This document shows positions 24,385-34,325 of a stretch of 64,000 nt of DNA, piece by piece. The DNA is from Symbiodinium natans (lineage: Eukaryota; Sar; Dinophyceae; Suessiales; Symbiodiniaceae): NCBI GenBank assembly GCA_905221605.1, contig CAJNDS010000261.1:1-64000 (forward strand). Reading direction: 5' to 3'. Below the pieces are notes generated by a model. It ran no database searches and was not told the origin of the DNA. It worked only from the letters and a program-made list of their open reading frames with translations. Within the stretch, counting starts at the first letter, position 1. Each line of letters opens with the position of its first letter. A program made the position numbers and the translations under genes.

Positions 24385-25260
24385 CTAAAATTCCGTGGTT
24401 GCTGCGTGCAACTTGGGCACGGGTGCTAGGCTGGTGCTGATGGCCCCAAGAGCTTGTGGCCTGAGGTCGGAGATAGGGCAGATAGGGGTCATAATAGGAG
24501 TTGTGCCTCGTCGGGGGTTATCGCTTGCGGTGTTTGTGGTGGCGCTTGCTAGGCGACCTGCGAAGGCTACGGCCTCAGCTCCGAGGCGCGGGCTGAGCTC
24601 CGGGCCAGCAACCGCCAGGCGAGCATGGAACCCTTTGGAATGCAAGGGAGAGCGGGCAGTTTGTGGATCAAAGATGCCCTTATGGCATCCTGGGTCTGTG
24701 GCTTGAATCGTGGACTCTGGCGCAGGCCGAGGAAAATGCTCGGCAAAGCGGAGGTCTGGCAGAGGCAAGTGGGTGCCAACAAGATTTTGTGTTGTAGCCT
24801 GCAAATGTGCAAACGGGAGCACTTTGGCAGCCAGAGAATTATCCTTGGGCAAGGAGCTCCTGACCTTGTACCGCCAGCAGTTCAATCGCGACCCAAAGAC
24901 CGCAGCCGCCTGGCGCAATTTTCGAATTCGGGGGGCCGCGTGGCTGGAGGAATCAGGTTCCAGTCGCTCCATGGCACACGCACCACATTTGCTACATCTG
25001 GTACATCTGCACCTTTTACAGGACCACCTGGTGAACTTCGCGCAGGGCCTCCAGCGCAAGCTGCCATACCGAGCGGCTGCGCAGCTTCTGGCCCGGTCGC
25101 CAAAGAAGGTTTGAAAAAGCGCGTCGGCCCATTGCCCACATAGCAGTCGCCTCGGATCATAGTCGTAGTCTCGCAGCACGGCCGTGTACGCAGCACTCCC
25201 ACTGCTTTCAGTGCTCAGGTCGAGTCCCCACGCTTCCCACCGTTTGCACTTCTCAATCAC
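24385..25260 (-). CDS. Long open frame, strand uncertain
   Basis: The minus strand is open for 291 codons from ATG 25260, with a start region that looks like protein (DYDYDPRRLLCGQWADALF) and a Cys-rich stretch (CRCTRCSKCGAC). On the plus strand, 24710-25114 is also open and has a helix-like end (NFAQGLQRKLPYRAAAQLL), and a third frame is open at 24625-25143. GC-rich sequence with few stops explains multiple open frames, so at most one is real. No family is recognised. Confidence 0.25.
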   Translation of the reverse strand: MIEKCKRWEAWGLDLSTESSGSAAYTAVLRDYDYDPRRLLCGQWADALFQTFFGDRARSCAAARYGSLRWRPCAKFTRWSCKRCRCTRCSKCGACAMERLEPDSSSHAAPRIRKLRQAAAVFGSRLNCWRYKVRSSLPKDNSLAAKVLPFAHLQATTQNLVGTHLPLPDLRFAEHFPRPAPESTIQATDPGCHKGIFDPQTARSPLHSKGFHARLAVAGPELSPRLGAEAVAFAGRLASATTNTASDNPRRGTTPIMTPICPISDLRPQALGAISTSLAPVPKLHAATTEF

Positions 25261-25413
25261 AATGCAAGCATCGCAGTCATCTTTTCAAATGATGGCCGTA
25301 TACATCCCGACGGCAGATTTTGTTGTAACTGTACATCCAGTCTGCTACAGGCGCCCGCAAGAACTCATACATGAAGTAGGATGAAATTTATGTATATATA
25401 TACATATTATAAC

Positions 25414-25470
25414 ATGTATGTATGTATGTATGTATGTATGTATGTATGTATGTATGTATGTATGTATGTA
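25414..25470. repeat. (ATGT)n microsatellite
   Basis: About 14 copies of ATGT, preceded by a short TA-rich stretch (25390-25412). Confidence 0.95.
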
Positions 25471-26124
25471 GTATTTTAAGGGGCTGCGCCCAGAGGCGTG
25501 CGACGCCCTGAGGAGGCAGAGGCATGCGGCGCGCACCTTTCATCAGAGGCGACCAAAGCGGTCCCAGGAATGCACTCATGGGGCGAGGGCCCCTTTGAAC
25601 AGGGTCAATATGCAACACGAAAGGCTGTGCTTGCGCACCGATCTGCCAAACAGCATGCTGCGTTGCTGGCAGGCTTACAAGCGTATCAAATTGGCTACAG
25701 GTACACGGATGCCAACCATCATGTGAATTGTTGTTGTTTTCTGTGAGTAGCCGCAGCAGCATCAGCGGCGGCAGCTTACAGTTCGAGGGGCGTAGGCAAC
25801 GCATCCATCCGATACCAGCTCTCATGCAGGCAGCGTGCCAAACCCGTCAGGCCGCAAAGCAGTTGATGGAAGCAAGTTGAAGCAAGTGTACCAGCCCCCT
25901 AGCTTTTGGAATTGCGTGTTTTTTATTCCACGAGACTGCGAAGGATGAATATTCAGAATCGCTGAGCAGGGTCTGGAACAGGGCTGGGTTGGACGGGCTC
26001 TTTTTAGCTGCCGAAGGGTTGGCACACCCATCTCAGCTGACCTGCCCAGTCGCGTTGCCCAGCTAAGCCGACGTCTTTTTACCACGCATCTTGCGCATTC
26101 CTTTCTCTGTGTCTTGCCGCCCAG
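25471..26124. other. No gene recognised
   Basis: Short ORFs only, no supported splice sites, no repeats beyond the flanking microsatellite. Confidence 0.4.
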
Positions 26125-26313
26125 ATGGACATGATAGACACAAACAGCTGGTTGAAACTGATGCTGTTTGGAGTGTGGGGATACTTATACTTCAGAAAAG
26201 AGCACTTTCAAACCAACAGCTTGTACGAGAAAACCCAAAATCGCGTGAGTTTGCTTGAAACTGACGCGAAATCAACACGAAGTAGGCTCGAAGTTAACTC
26301 GTACAGTTTTTGA
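26125..26313 (+). CDS. Small membrane-anchored coiled-coil protein
   Basis: 62 codons from ATG 26125. Residues about 9-22 (WLKLMLFGVWGYLYF) look like one membrane span, followed by a charged heptad-type helix (EKTQNRVSLLETDAKSTRSR). The local sequence (26110-26560) is richer in A and T than its surroundings, and a second ORF follows at 26409. Small span-plus-coil proteins are common in mobile elements, but no family is recognised here. Confidence 0.4.
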   Translation: MDMIDTNSWLKLMLFGVWGYLYFRKEHFQTNSLYEKTQNRVSLLETDAKSTRSRLEVNSYSF

Positions 26314-26408
26314 ATGATTAACCGCAAAACGCGCTGAATGAACCAAAAAACTTTCGGAAATTTGCTCTCTTTTTTCGGTGGTGAGCCCCTTTATGCGTCA
26401 GCAATCCA

Positions 26409-26663
26409 GTGGGCGGAAAGACAACAAACAACAACACAGACCCGAGCAAAGACGTGAGCTTACACACAACTTTCGGAAATGTGTTCGAAAATTACAGCGA
26501 AGATATGCGTGAAATTAAAGTCAAATTTGCACAAGAACGCGTTGGAACTAATTGGAGCGAATTGGAACGCTATGAAGACAAGATCGAGCTGACTCTTGAC
26601 GTGCGTGCAAGATCATGCAAGCATGTCCAGTGGCTTAGGTCGTGCAAGACAAGATGGAACTGA
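26409..26663 (+). CDS. Possible exon, overlaps fold-back left arm
   Basis: 84 codons without an early ATG (the frame opens at GTG; the first ATG is at 26502). The centre is charged and helix-like (MREIKVKFAQERVGTNWSEL). The last 35 codons are inside the left arm of the inverted repeat, and the segment ELERYEDKIELTL is thus also encoded, inverted, in the right arm. It may be an exon copied by the element. Confidence 0.25.
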   Translation: MGGKTTNNNTDPSKDVSLHTTFGNVFENYSEDMREIKVKFAQERVGTNWSELERYEDKIELTLDVRARSCKHVQWLRSCKTRWN

Positions 26664-26832
26664 CCTAAGAAGGTAGCTGACCCCACGGGCCTTCCCCCCC
26701 CCCCCCCCCAATATCATACTTTCTTGAACGTCTAAGGTCAGTTCCATCTTGTCTTGCACTTCCTAAGCCGCTAGACATGCTTCCATGCACGTCAAGAGTC
26801 AGCTCGATCTTGTCTTCATAGCGTTCCAATTC
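26559..26832. repeat. Fold-back inverted repeat, arms about 100-112 bp
   Basis: Left arm 26559-26670 matches the reverse complement of 26731-26832 over its whole length, with one 10-bp indel and a few mismatches. The 60-bp loop contains an 18-C run (about 26693-26710). It would fold into a long hairpin as RNA or single-stranded DNA. It could be a small fold-back transposon or an inverted duplication. Confidence 0.9.
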
Positions 26833-27235
26833 TGCAGAATGGCTTCCGAGAGCTAAAAAACACCTGCTTGACGATCTTGAAGCAGTCAGCAGTACAGTAG
26901 GATCAGAAGGGGTAGGGGAGGGGTGAATAGAAGGCGGGGGATGGTGGGGGGGTGGTCAGGGTGGGTTGTAGCCTTTTTAAACAAGTGGAGGGTGGTGGGC
27001 ATTGGAACCTATGAAAGACGTCAAAGAAGGGGTCAGGCGGGTGGTGTAGGGGGAAGGTTCTGCTGCGGGTGAGAAGGGGTCGATCACACGTTGGGAATCG
27101 TTGGTATCGCATAGCTGCTTAGGGCTGGTGCTTGCTTACTTGCAAGCCAAGACTGGCACAACCCCATTTTAGCCTGCCAGACACGAGGGTGGGTTAACCT
27201 CTAGTGTCAGAAAGGTTGGCAGGTGCCCTTTTCAG
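26833..27235. other. No gene recognised; G-rich stretch
   Basis: 26905-27065 is GGGG/GGTGG-rich. An acceptor-like TTTTCAG ends this segment at 27235. Confidence 0.4.
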
Positions 27236-27513
27236 CTTTGGATGTCATAGGCGTCAGGAGAACGACCCTTCTTACCCTCGGCATACACTTTTTTAGCCGG
27301 TCAAATATGGTGTGCCGACCCCTCCGGGGTCGTGGCAACGTCTATGCTCCGTCTATGCTCCGTATTCACGGTGCTACTGACCCGAAGTATCTCCAAGAAG
27401 TCAAGGTTCCTCTTTCCTGGTCGAAGGTTGACATTGGGTGCCTTGTAGGATCATTTTGTCAGCAGGGATCAGGCCTTGACCCATGTGACATCGATGAGCT
27501 GAGCCTGTTGTGA
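27236..27513 (+). CDS. Possible terminal exon, unknown gene
   Basis: Open frame after CCCTTTTCAG, through LDVIGVRRTTLL... to DPCDIDELSLL and a stop at 27511-27513. Amino-acid make-up is balanced and protein-like. No family is recognised and no donor upstream was pinned down. Confidence 0.35.
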
Positions 27514-27784
27514 TTGTCCCGCAGCAGTTTTTCAACAATAGCTTTCCCGACGTTGTTTGTGATATTCACTTCTCTGCATCGGATTGATGGCTTTTCGCAT
27601 GCTGCTGCTGGCGGCCGCAGCCGCGGCTATGCGTGACGAAAAAACAAGACAACAGCTGGAGGCAATGATCCGGGACATGCTAGCTCAGCAATAAGAACAT
27701 CCTTATTTCATTACATAACTGCGCTCCGTCAAAGGTCAGAAATCTCTTGTAGTCTGACGAAGACCCTGCGAGCTTGACAACTCT

Positions 27785-28027
27785 TTGCGCCTCTCCGCTG
27801 TCCTCGCACTGACGGGCCTTCGCAAGGTTGAGGAAGACGCCCTTGAAGACGTGTCCCAGTTCATCAATTATCAGGTGGAGTTGGACGAGCTTCTTGTCCT
27901 CCGGACATGTGCACAGGTTGAGATTGCAATTACATGTCAGTCATCCGTTCTGACACAAGGAGTCATGCACAAGCCAGTATTTTCAGCAGTTAGCGTTCAA
28001 CTGACTGAGGTTGGAGAAGCTTTCTGA
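27785..28027 (+). CDS. Possible exon, unknown gene
   Basis: 80-codon frame, acidic and hydrophobic (VEEDALEDVSQFINYQVELD), ending at a stop at 28025-28027. The part after CGCAAG (about 27826) is the most protein-like. A CAG|GTGGAG junction inside (about 27873) could be either an exon end or coding. Confidence 0.3.
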   Translation: MRLSAVLALTGLRKVEEDALEDVSQFINYQVELDELLVLRTCAQVEIAITCQSSVLTQGVMHKPVFSAVSVQLTEVGEAF

Positions 28028-28551
28028 CACGCCGCTGTTCTTCAGCGAGCAAACAGGCTGTGCAGCTTTGGGAGGTTTGCTTTCTACCCAGGGTCCACTT
28101 CTCGAATATAGCCCCAAGCTGACTCATTTATCATTGTCGCTGGCGCAAAACCATTCAGAAGGACAGCACCCACTAGCCTGTGCATGCAGCATCATCATGT
28201 GGAAAGTTCGCAAAGTCGATGGCTGATCGAAGTGAGGCCGATTCGCCACTGCAGCTCAGCTCCTGACGCAGGATCCCAGCAGTGTACTGAGTCGTTTGGA
28301 GGCTGGCTTTGAAGCAGGCGCATGTAGAGGGTGAGTGAATGTGAGTGAGAGCTGCGGCAGTGATGCCATCTTGGCCATCTTGCCTGGTGCGTGTGTGAGA
28401 TAGTGACAGGCTCCAACATGGTAGTCGTGGGTGCTGGCGGCGCGGGCAAGACTGAGACCATCCTCTTAGCCATGGCAAATACTCAGAAATCTAAGGCCGA
28501 CTGGGGTGATGGCATGCGATCCAACACCTTGCGTGCTTTGATTTGAGCCAG

Positions 28552-28650
28552 GCGAGCTTCGATCTGCGTGGCTGGTACTTGGCGAAGAAGCAGATGGACA
28601 AGAAGGCTTACACCACCGCCGTCAAGGCCTGGGCTTCCGAGACTGATACA
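28552..28650 (+). CDS. Exon of an unknown gene
   Basis: After GAGCCAG at 28551 the frame reads ASFDLRGWYLAKKQMDKKAY and on to KAWASETD, with G/C-ending codons and clear protein character. The exact 3' end is not certain because no GT donor is near; a GA or GC donor is possible. The next coding segment, in another frame, is at 28759-28888. Confidence 0.45.
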
Positions 28651-28758
28651 AGGAATAGCGACTATTGTCGAGCGCCTTGTACACGATTGTGCAGCTGGTA
28701 CGCGGTGCACGCCCTTCGTATCGCGGACGTTCCTTCCTAGCAGGTGTCACTGCACGCA

Positions 28759-28888
28759 CCAGAAATTTCGCAGACGGAGGGAAGCACAAATTGGAAAGCA
28801 AACGCAATCCATGTACGAGAGCATCCAAGCCGGCCTGAAGACAAAGCCTGATACCTACGGGAAGGCTTGGAGGGCAGACAGGCAGTAG
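28759..28888 (+). CDS. Terminal exon of an unknown gene
   Basis: Basic then helical frame (HQKFRRRREAQIGKQTQSMY ... GKAWRADRQ) closed by a stop at 28886-28888. It probably follows the 28552 exon in the same transcript. The intron boundaries between the two are not resolved. Confidence 0.4.
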
Positions 28889-29514
28889 CGCAATTACACG
28901 TGGTCCCACTCATGTTCATATCCCAACACAGAGCCCTGTTGTAGAACGTCTCCTTGAAGTGGTGCTCCCGAAAGTCTTGTGTTTCAGGTGTAGTTACGGA
29001 GTTGCTGTTGTCGCCAGACTTCTCAATGTGATGCACAGCATAAAGCCGAGCATCAAGCGCGGTCCGCCTTCCCATGACCAAAAGACCCCGTGAACTGTCA
29101 AGGATTGTCGGCCACATGAAATGCACATGAACATTTGATGACAACCCGGCAGAAGCCGGAAATGGCTTGGCATGATGACATATCCAGCTATAGCAGCTAA
29201 ATGGCCAAGCAGAAATGGTACGAATCCGGACTCGAGGCCGATCAGCTGGCACTCCTGAAGTCCAGCCATTCGGATGCAAGCCATTCACATCGGTATATAT
29301 GGGAATACGATCCGTATAGGGATTCACTCCCCCACTCTCCTTTAAGCAAACGGTAGGGATGAGGGACGGTTTCGCCGTTTCGCCTGTGCCCAAGGCGAGT
29401 CGGAAGTGAAGGGGGAGATTGCGGGCAAATCAGCAGACGTGCTTTTTTTCGATGAGGCCTTCGTCTGCGGAAATAAAGGTTAAAGGTTTTGGGACCGGCA
29501 GCTGCATTTGCCAG
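28889..29514. other. No gene recognised
   Basis: A 218-codon minus-strand frame (28737-29393) is open here but lacks protein-like segments and overlaps the better supported plus-strand exon. Nothing else is seen. Confidence 0.35.
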
Positions 29515-29614
29515 GTAGACCTGAGCCAGGGCCTCATGAATGCTGATGAGCTGGAAGCCATGAAGGCCGGATGGTTTCTGCTCACCTGCTACTTCTTTGC
29601 TGCATCATTGTTGC
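29515..29614 (+). CDS. Exon with membrane-span-like segment
   Basis: Acceptor TTTGCCAG before 29515 and a strong donor C|GTAAGT at 29615. The frame reads VDLSQGLMNADELEAMKAGW then FLLTCYFFAASLL, a likely membrane span. The exon is 100 nt and leaves one base of the next codon; the exon at 29713 supplies the other two in the right phase. Confidence 0.55.
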
Positions 29615-29712
29615 GTAAGTGTAAGCTCAAATAGGAGGTGACCAAGCGGACCAGAATCTGAATCCTCTAGACCTTGCGCAAGCCTGGCCGTGAGCTTCCT
29701 TCATGCCTGCAG

Positions 29713-29795
29713 ATCTTGCTGAAATGGGGCAACGAAGTGGCGCCCGAGAAGACGAAGATTGTAGTGCTGCATCCCTTGGCTTCGGTGCAGCCTGA
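29713..29795 (+). CDS. Terminal exon joined to 29515-29614
   Basis: After TGCCTGCAG, in the phase left by the previous exon, the frame reads HLAEMGQRSGAREDEDCSAA and ends GFGAA with TGA at 29793-29795. The intron is 98 nt, GT-AG. Agreement of phase over a clean GT-AG intron is the main support. The protein would be a short tail after a membrane span. Confidence 0.5.
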
Positions 29796-30465
29796 GGCGA
29801 GGCAGTTGCACAAAGGACATTCGGAGATCTGATAGATGTGCCTGCTGTGCCATTTATGAGATAGACATGTATGTGACAAGCACGGTACATTCCACAGAGA
29901 GCGGAAGATTGAGAGATGGAGGGAAGAAGCTTGAGAGACGCGAGGGAGGGAGGGAGGGAGCCATACCCCATTTCAGGAACAGAGATGAGGGGTTGCAACT
30001 GCTTGGCTTCTTGTCTTGGAAGATTCACTGAGGGACCGTCAGGGAGAGGGCATCCAGGCGGCAAAGGAAGGCTGCTTTGCATTGACTGCAATAGATCTCA
30101 GGGAAGTTATGAGCAGGTACGCCTTGCGCATGAACCCGGAAGCAATGGCAAGCTGCCAACAAACTGCAGGAGTCTTGAGATTTAAGACCTGCAAGGAATA
30201 GATCGGCATTGAAGATGCGCATCAGGTCCGATGTAGCTCCAAGAGCAATCGAGCCATGGGGAGCCCAGGAATCACAGTCAGGTCAGTCTCCGCAGAGGAC
30301 AGGTCCAGCAGCGGATGAGGATACTGAGCACTAGCAGGCCGTCGGGTTGAAGGAGCAGAAGGGAGAAGGAGAAGGTCAAGGAGGAGAAGAAGGAAAAGAA
30401 AGAGGACAAGAGGGATGAGCAGATACGAAGGAAGTGTGATAGTGAGTCTGAGACTTGCGTTGCAG
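29796..30465. other. Exon-like fragments only
   Basis: A GGGA-repeat patch at 29943-29960 and an open frame at about 30095-30199 (LREVMSRYALRMNPEAMASC) that could be an exon of the gene ending at 30600. No secure splice sites. A purine-rich (GGAGAAG) stretch runs at 30355-30415. Confidence 0.3.
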
Positions 30466-30600
30466 GTGCACGAGCTGCTGGCCCCTCTGGGTTACCCTGG
30501 TCCTGGAACGTCGGCCTGGATCGAGTTCAGCCAGCCCTACAGCCCTGCAGTCGAGGAAGCCATGATCCGTGGAATTCTCTCGGCTTCTGGGATCTCCTAA
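30466..30600 (+). CDS. Terminal exon, unknown gene
   Basis: Acceptor GCGTTGCAG ends at 30465. The 44-codon frame VHELLAPLGYPGPGTSAWIE ... AMIRGILSASGIS ends with TAA at 30598-30600. Codons mostly end in C or G. No domain is recognised. Confidence 0.5.
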   Translation: MHELLAPLGYPGPGTSAWIEFSQPYSPAVEEAMIRGILSASGIS

Positions 30601-31247
30601 AGGGGACACGAATGTGACACGAACACCTCACATTGGGAACCCTCGGACTTTGGTGACATGAGATAGGGAGCTCAATGATTCTGAACGATCGGCAGATCAG
30701 TGGCATGCTGCTTGCTAGGCCTTGCTCAGATGTTCAACCGTTGTTTTCGAATGCTCTTCAGCCGGGTCAAAACAAGTTGCGCTCTCCACAAGCCCATTTT
30801 TGAGGCCTGCGAACCTCCGCCCACCGATGCGCAGATCAGCGAGGTAGAGCAGCTGGGCGTTTACCCCACTGGCCACTGCACATGTGCTCTGTAGCGGTCG
30901 GCAACCCGCCGCGTTTCTGCCAAGCACCTTCGCTGAGGCAGTATTTCCTGGGCCTGCCCAGTGCCTACATGCCCTTCCTTGTTAACAAGGACTCGGCAAT
31001 TCTCCCTTCAAGCTGTTCCAAGCCGCTTCAAGATGCTTTACCGTTTTTGTGAAGGACCATGTTCTGGACAGCATTCCGGCCTCCGCAGCTGATGCGATTG
31101 AGAACGTTTTGAAACCAAAAGCACTCTCCAAGGTTCCCAGACTCTAGTGACTCTAGTGCTGGTACTGCAACTGTGATGTCAGCGTCATCGACCTTGCTCC
31201 CAATACACTCGAGCCAACAGCGAGCAAACGCGTCTCTGAGTCTGCAG
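30601..31247. other. Exon-like fragments only
   Basis: A short frame at about 30935-30996 (QYFLGLPSAYMPFLVNKDSA) after GCTGAG may be an exon of the gene ending at 31400. The frame at about 30805-30870 (PPTDAQISEVEQLGV) may be another. Neither has certain boundaries. Confidence 0.3.
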
Positions 31248-31400
31248 GTGGGCGGCCGGCTGATCAAGATCAATGTGGGCTTCGCGGCGACACGTGGGGC
31301 CCGGGAGGCCATCTCGACACTCCGCCGCAACCCTGACGAGGAGGTCTCAGGCGCTGACGCTGCCGGGGCGGTGGCCACCATGGTGGTGGAGAAGCGGTGA
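31248..31400 (+). CDS. Terminal exon, unknown gene
   Basis: After GAGTCTGCAG at 31247 the frame reads VGGRLIKINVGFAATRGARE ... ADAAGAVATMVVEKR and stops with TGA at 31398-31400. Strong C/G-ending codon use and balanced composition make this one of the better exon calls. The same frame is open upstream to 31173, so the true 5' edge could be earlier. Confidence 0.5.
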   Translation: MGGRLIKINVGFAATRGAREAISTLRRNPDEEVSGADAAGAVATMVVEKR

Positions 31401-33821
31401 CTCGGAAGAGAGTGATCTTCAACTCATGTTGCACACGGGTTGGTCCCAACCGACTCAACAGTGTCAACCCTGTCAACCCTCTCAACCGTCAACGTCAATG
31501 AGCTTCTAGAGAGATTAGCCGTCGCGCGGTTCTCACGTTCCGTAGACCACCGGGCCGTCCAGCCTCCTTTGATTGGACAAGACCTCTTGCATGCCGCAAT
31601 GCATGTCGAGATCTGAGGGGTGCCCACTTCGTCATTCCTCCGGTGATGCAGGATGCGCTGAACGCTTTCTGCAGGGACATGGATGTCAGCAGCAAGCAAG
31701 CTGTGGCGCCAATTTGTGAAGCCTAGGCACCTTCCTCTCAGCTTCATCATATGGGGCTACGATGGTTTCTCTAGGCTGACAGAGGCTGACAAAGTGGCAT
31801 CGGTTCCAAAAGTGATGAGCAAAGTCTTTTGTTAGGCCGGGGCAAATGAATTTTTTCATGCAGCAAGCAATGGTTGTGGGAAGCCTTGTATTTCTGGAGT
31901 TTTGGGCATGGAAGCCCGCAGTCGCCAAACCTTGTATTTTCAGCTTCAAGTCCATAGTGTTAGCATCCAGGCTTTCCTTGTAAGCTCCAACCTTGCAAGA
32001 GGAGCTCATTCCAATGTCCCTCCGTATGGAAACGGCTACAAGTTTTGTCTGTTTGGGTGTTGCTATTTGTATCCTCTAGATATAATATGCATTGTACACC
32101 TAGACATTGGGGCTTACTTCGAGTGGCATTGGCCAAGTAAGCTGCAAGGATGAAACGTGGCAAACGTTTCTCAGCATTTGGGGCAGTGCTTAGGGGGTCG
32201 ATGAGTGCAACACAAGAAGGAACAAGGACCTTCCGAAGCTTCGGATAACATGTTGCTGCTATTTTTTTATGAGGCAGGGATCTGTAGACTCGGGCACAGC
32301 CGGTTGCAGAAGTGCACTTGCGTTGTGCTTTTGTGACTTCCAAGGTGGATTTCGGCTCCAGCGCGCTTTGCGTCAGATATTAAGGTTTGCGCAACTGCTT
32401 GTGTTGAGAGTATTCTGTGTATTCAAGTGGGTCACAAACACAGTCGGAGCACCTTTCATGAGGGAGACGTAGCCATGGAGCCCCATCACCACCAGCAAAG
32501 GCACTCATCGCGGTGCGTCTCATGTGCGCATTTGCTTCGCACACTTGACCAGCAAAGGACTGGTGCGACAATCGCAGCTTGCAGAGGCCACTGTTGTGAT
32601 GGAATAAGCGCTAGGTCCGCTAGGTGTAGCCAGTTATATGATGTTTTTCAGGATGTCCCGTTGCTGCATGGACTTCATTTTCTCCGACGGCTTCGCCAGT
32701 ACCGTGTCAGACGAAAGGACGGATAGTTGCAGCGTTTTGGAGTGCACGCGTAAGGTGGGGAGCTTGCCCCAAACCCCGATGCAGCTGGAGCATAGGCCCG
32801 GAGGCGCACATGTATTTGAACTTTTGCAAGTTGCTTGCGTTGAGATTGGTTCTTAGACTGGTTCTCAGACAACGCAGCAGACGCACAAATGAGTCACCTC
32901 ATGCTCAGTTGTCGGATGGCCGGGAAATGCGGAAAGCTCAGCTTTTGCTACGATTGCCACAATTGCCTCAGGTCACCCTTCTGTTTCATGCATCTTTGTG
33001 CTTTGAGGCAACAAGGCTCGCATTCACACCACCGCAGCCCCGAAGTTATCCATGGCCTTGTGCAATGTCTCCAGCTTCACTCTCCAGCGGTAGGGTCTTG
33101 GCCGCCCTGGCGGGTTTTTGCAGTGCTCAGTGCATGGACCATGTGTGCCACAAATCCGTCGTTGTACTTGACCGAGCAAGTTCGCAAGCTGTGAATCAAA
33201 CAGGTTGATCTTGCCGATGCTACACTCACGTCATGTATTTGTAGCGCGTGTATTTAGTCTCAATCCAGAAATGTTGCGGCTTGATAGGTGCATACGCCGC
33301 CATCATCCAGCACCGGTGATGCTCGGTGCTTAGTTGCGGGCAGTGCAAGTGCAAGCGCAAGTGCAAACGCAAGTGCACATGCAAGTAACACATCATGTCA
33401 AGGCTGACTCCCCAGCTCCTGGCTGTTTGACGCCGAGCCGGCAGGCCGGTGTCAGTCAGTAGTTGTGAGCAGTGAAATGTTGTTCACGGAAATGTATGCA
33501 AGGTGGTTTGCACGGTGGCTCGACACAGTACTCCTGCACCGCTTGGTGCCATGAGCTTCGCGGCTGCTCGAGGGCCAGTTGCTATTCAGGCGCATGTTAT
33601 GGGACTTCGTGATGCTTCGTGTGGCAGTTGCATCGGGAAGCGAAGTTGCAGGCCATTCCCAGCATCGCACCGACTGCAAGCACTTTAAGCAGCCAAAGTG
33701 CAGGCTATGGATCAGATACTGCTGCATTGCTTCGTGCTGGTCCTGTCACTCTTCAAACGTCGTGGGTTATTCTTGCAGCTGTTCTGCTTCGAGGCAGCTG
33801 AACTTTAACTGTTGATTTGAG
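31401..33821. other. No confident gene
   Basis: 2.4 kb with short ORFs on both strands and no recognised domain. Small items: a GTCAACC-type tandem patch (31455-31497) and a GCAAGT/GCAAGC tandem patch (33345-33390). Confidence 0.4.
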
Positions 33822-34014
33822 GAATGTTCACGGAATGTTCGCTGTCAATCCAGACCACATTTTGCAAACATTGTTCGTGGCGAACCAGGCTCCAACTGCA
33901 CAGACCAATATTTACATGCCGTATGTGTGTGCAATGGGGCCAGTCTGCATGGTTTCGGCGCCAATCGGCCAGGCTCTTGTCTCAGACTTTGAAACGGGTG
34001 CGCAAGAGTGGAAG
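33822..34014 (+). CDS. Exon of an unknown gene
   Basis: The frame contains FAVNPDHILQTLFVANQAPT ... ALVSDFETGAQEWK and meets a consensus donor GAAG|GTGAGG at 34015. The 5' edge after GATTTGAG is tentative. No family is recognised. Confidence 0.5.
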
Positions 34015-34052
34015 GTGAGGCAGGTGTAAGCTTTTCGTTTCATCTGCTGTAG

Positions 34053-34325
34053 GCAGTCGGCTTTGTGGCAGCTGGGTCAGCAGGTCTCAGCAAGGCCTGG
34101 TTACGTCTGATTGACCTGACAATTTCATCTGATTCGAAAAGACTCGAAGCTTTCAGCCCATTGATGGCCAATCATGGTTCAGGAGAAGCGCATGTCCGGC
34201 TCCGAGTGTACTCGTGCCAAGAAGCTAGGACCAGTGCTTGTGGCATTTGCCGGATTTGGCATCATTTCTTTCAAGCTGCAGGCTGTTTGCTGCCTGGCAA
34301 AGGCCTTTCGCTTTACTGGGCTTGA
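34053..34325 (+). CDS. Following exon of the 33822 gene, with very small intron
   Basis: Begins after TGCTGTAG (34052) in phase with the previous exon: AVGFVAAGSAGLSKAWLRLI then DLTISSDSKRLEAF. The frame is open to a stop at 34323-34325, though the last 30 codons look less like protein and a donor may lie earlier. The implied intron (34015-34052) is only 38 nt. A similar 34-nt gap occurs in the RAP-domain gene. Confidence 0.4.
   Translation, partial: AVGFVAAGSAGLSKAWLRLIDLTISSDSKRLEAFSPLMANHGSGEAHVRLRVYSCQEARTSACGICRIWHHFFQAAGCLLPGKGLSLYWA

Noticed and set aside
28737-29393. 218-codon minus-strand ORF
   Set aside because: No protein-like stretches or splice support, and it overlaps a better supported plus-strand exon.
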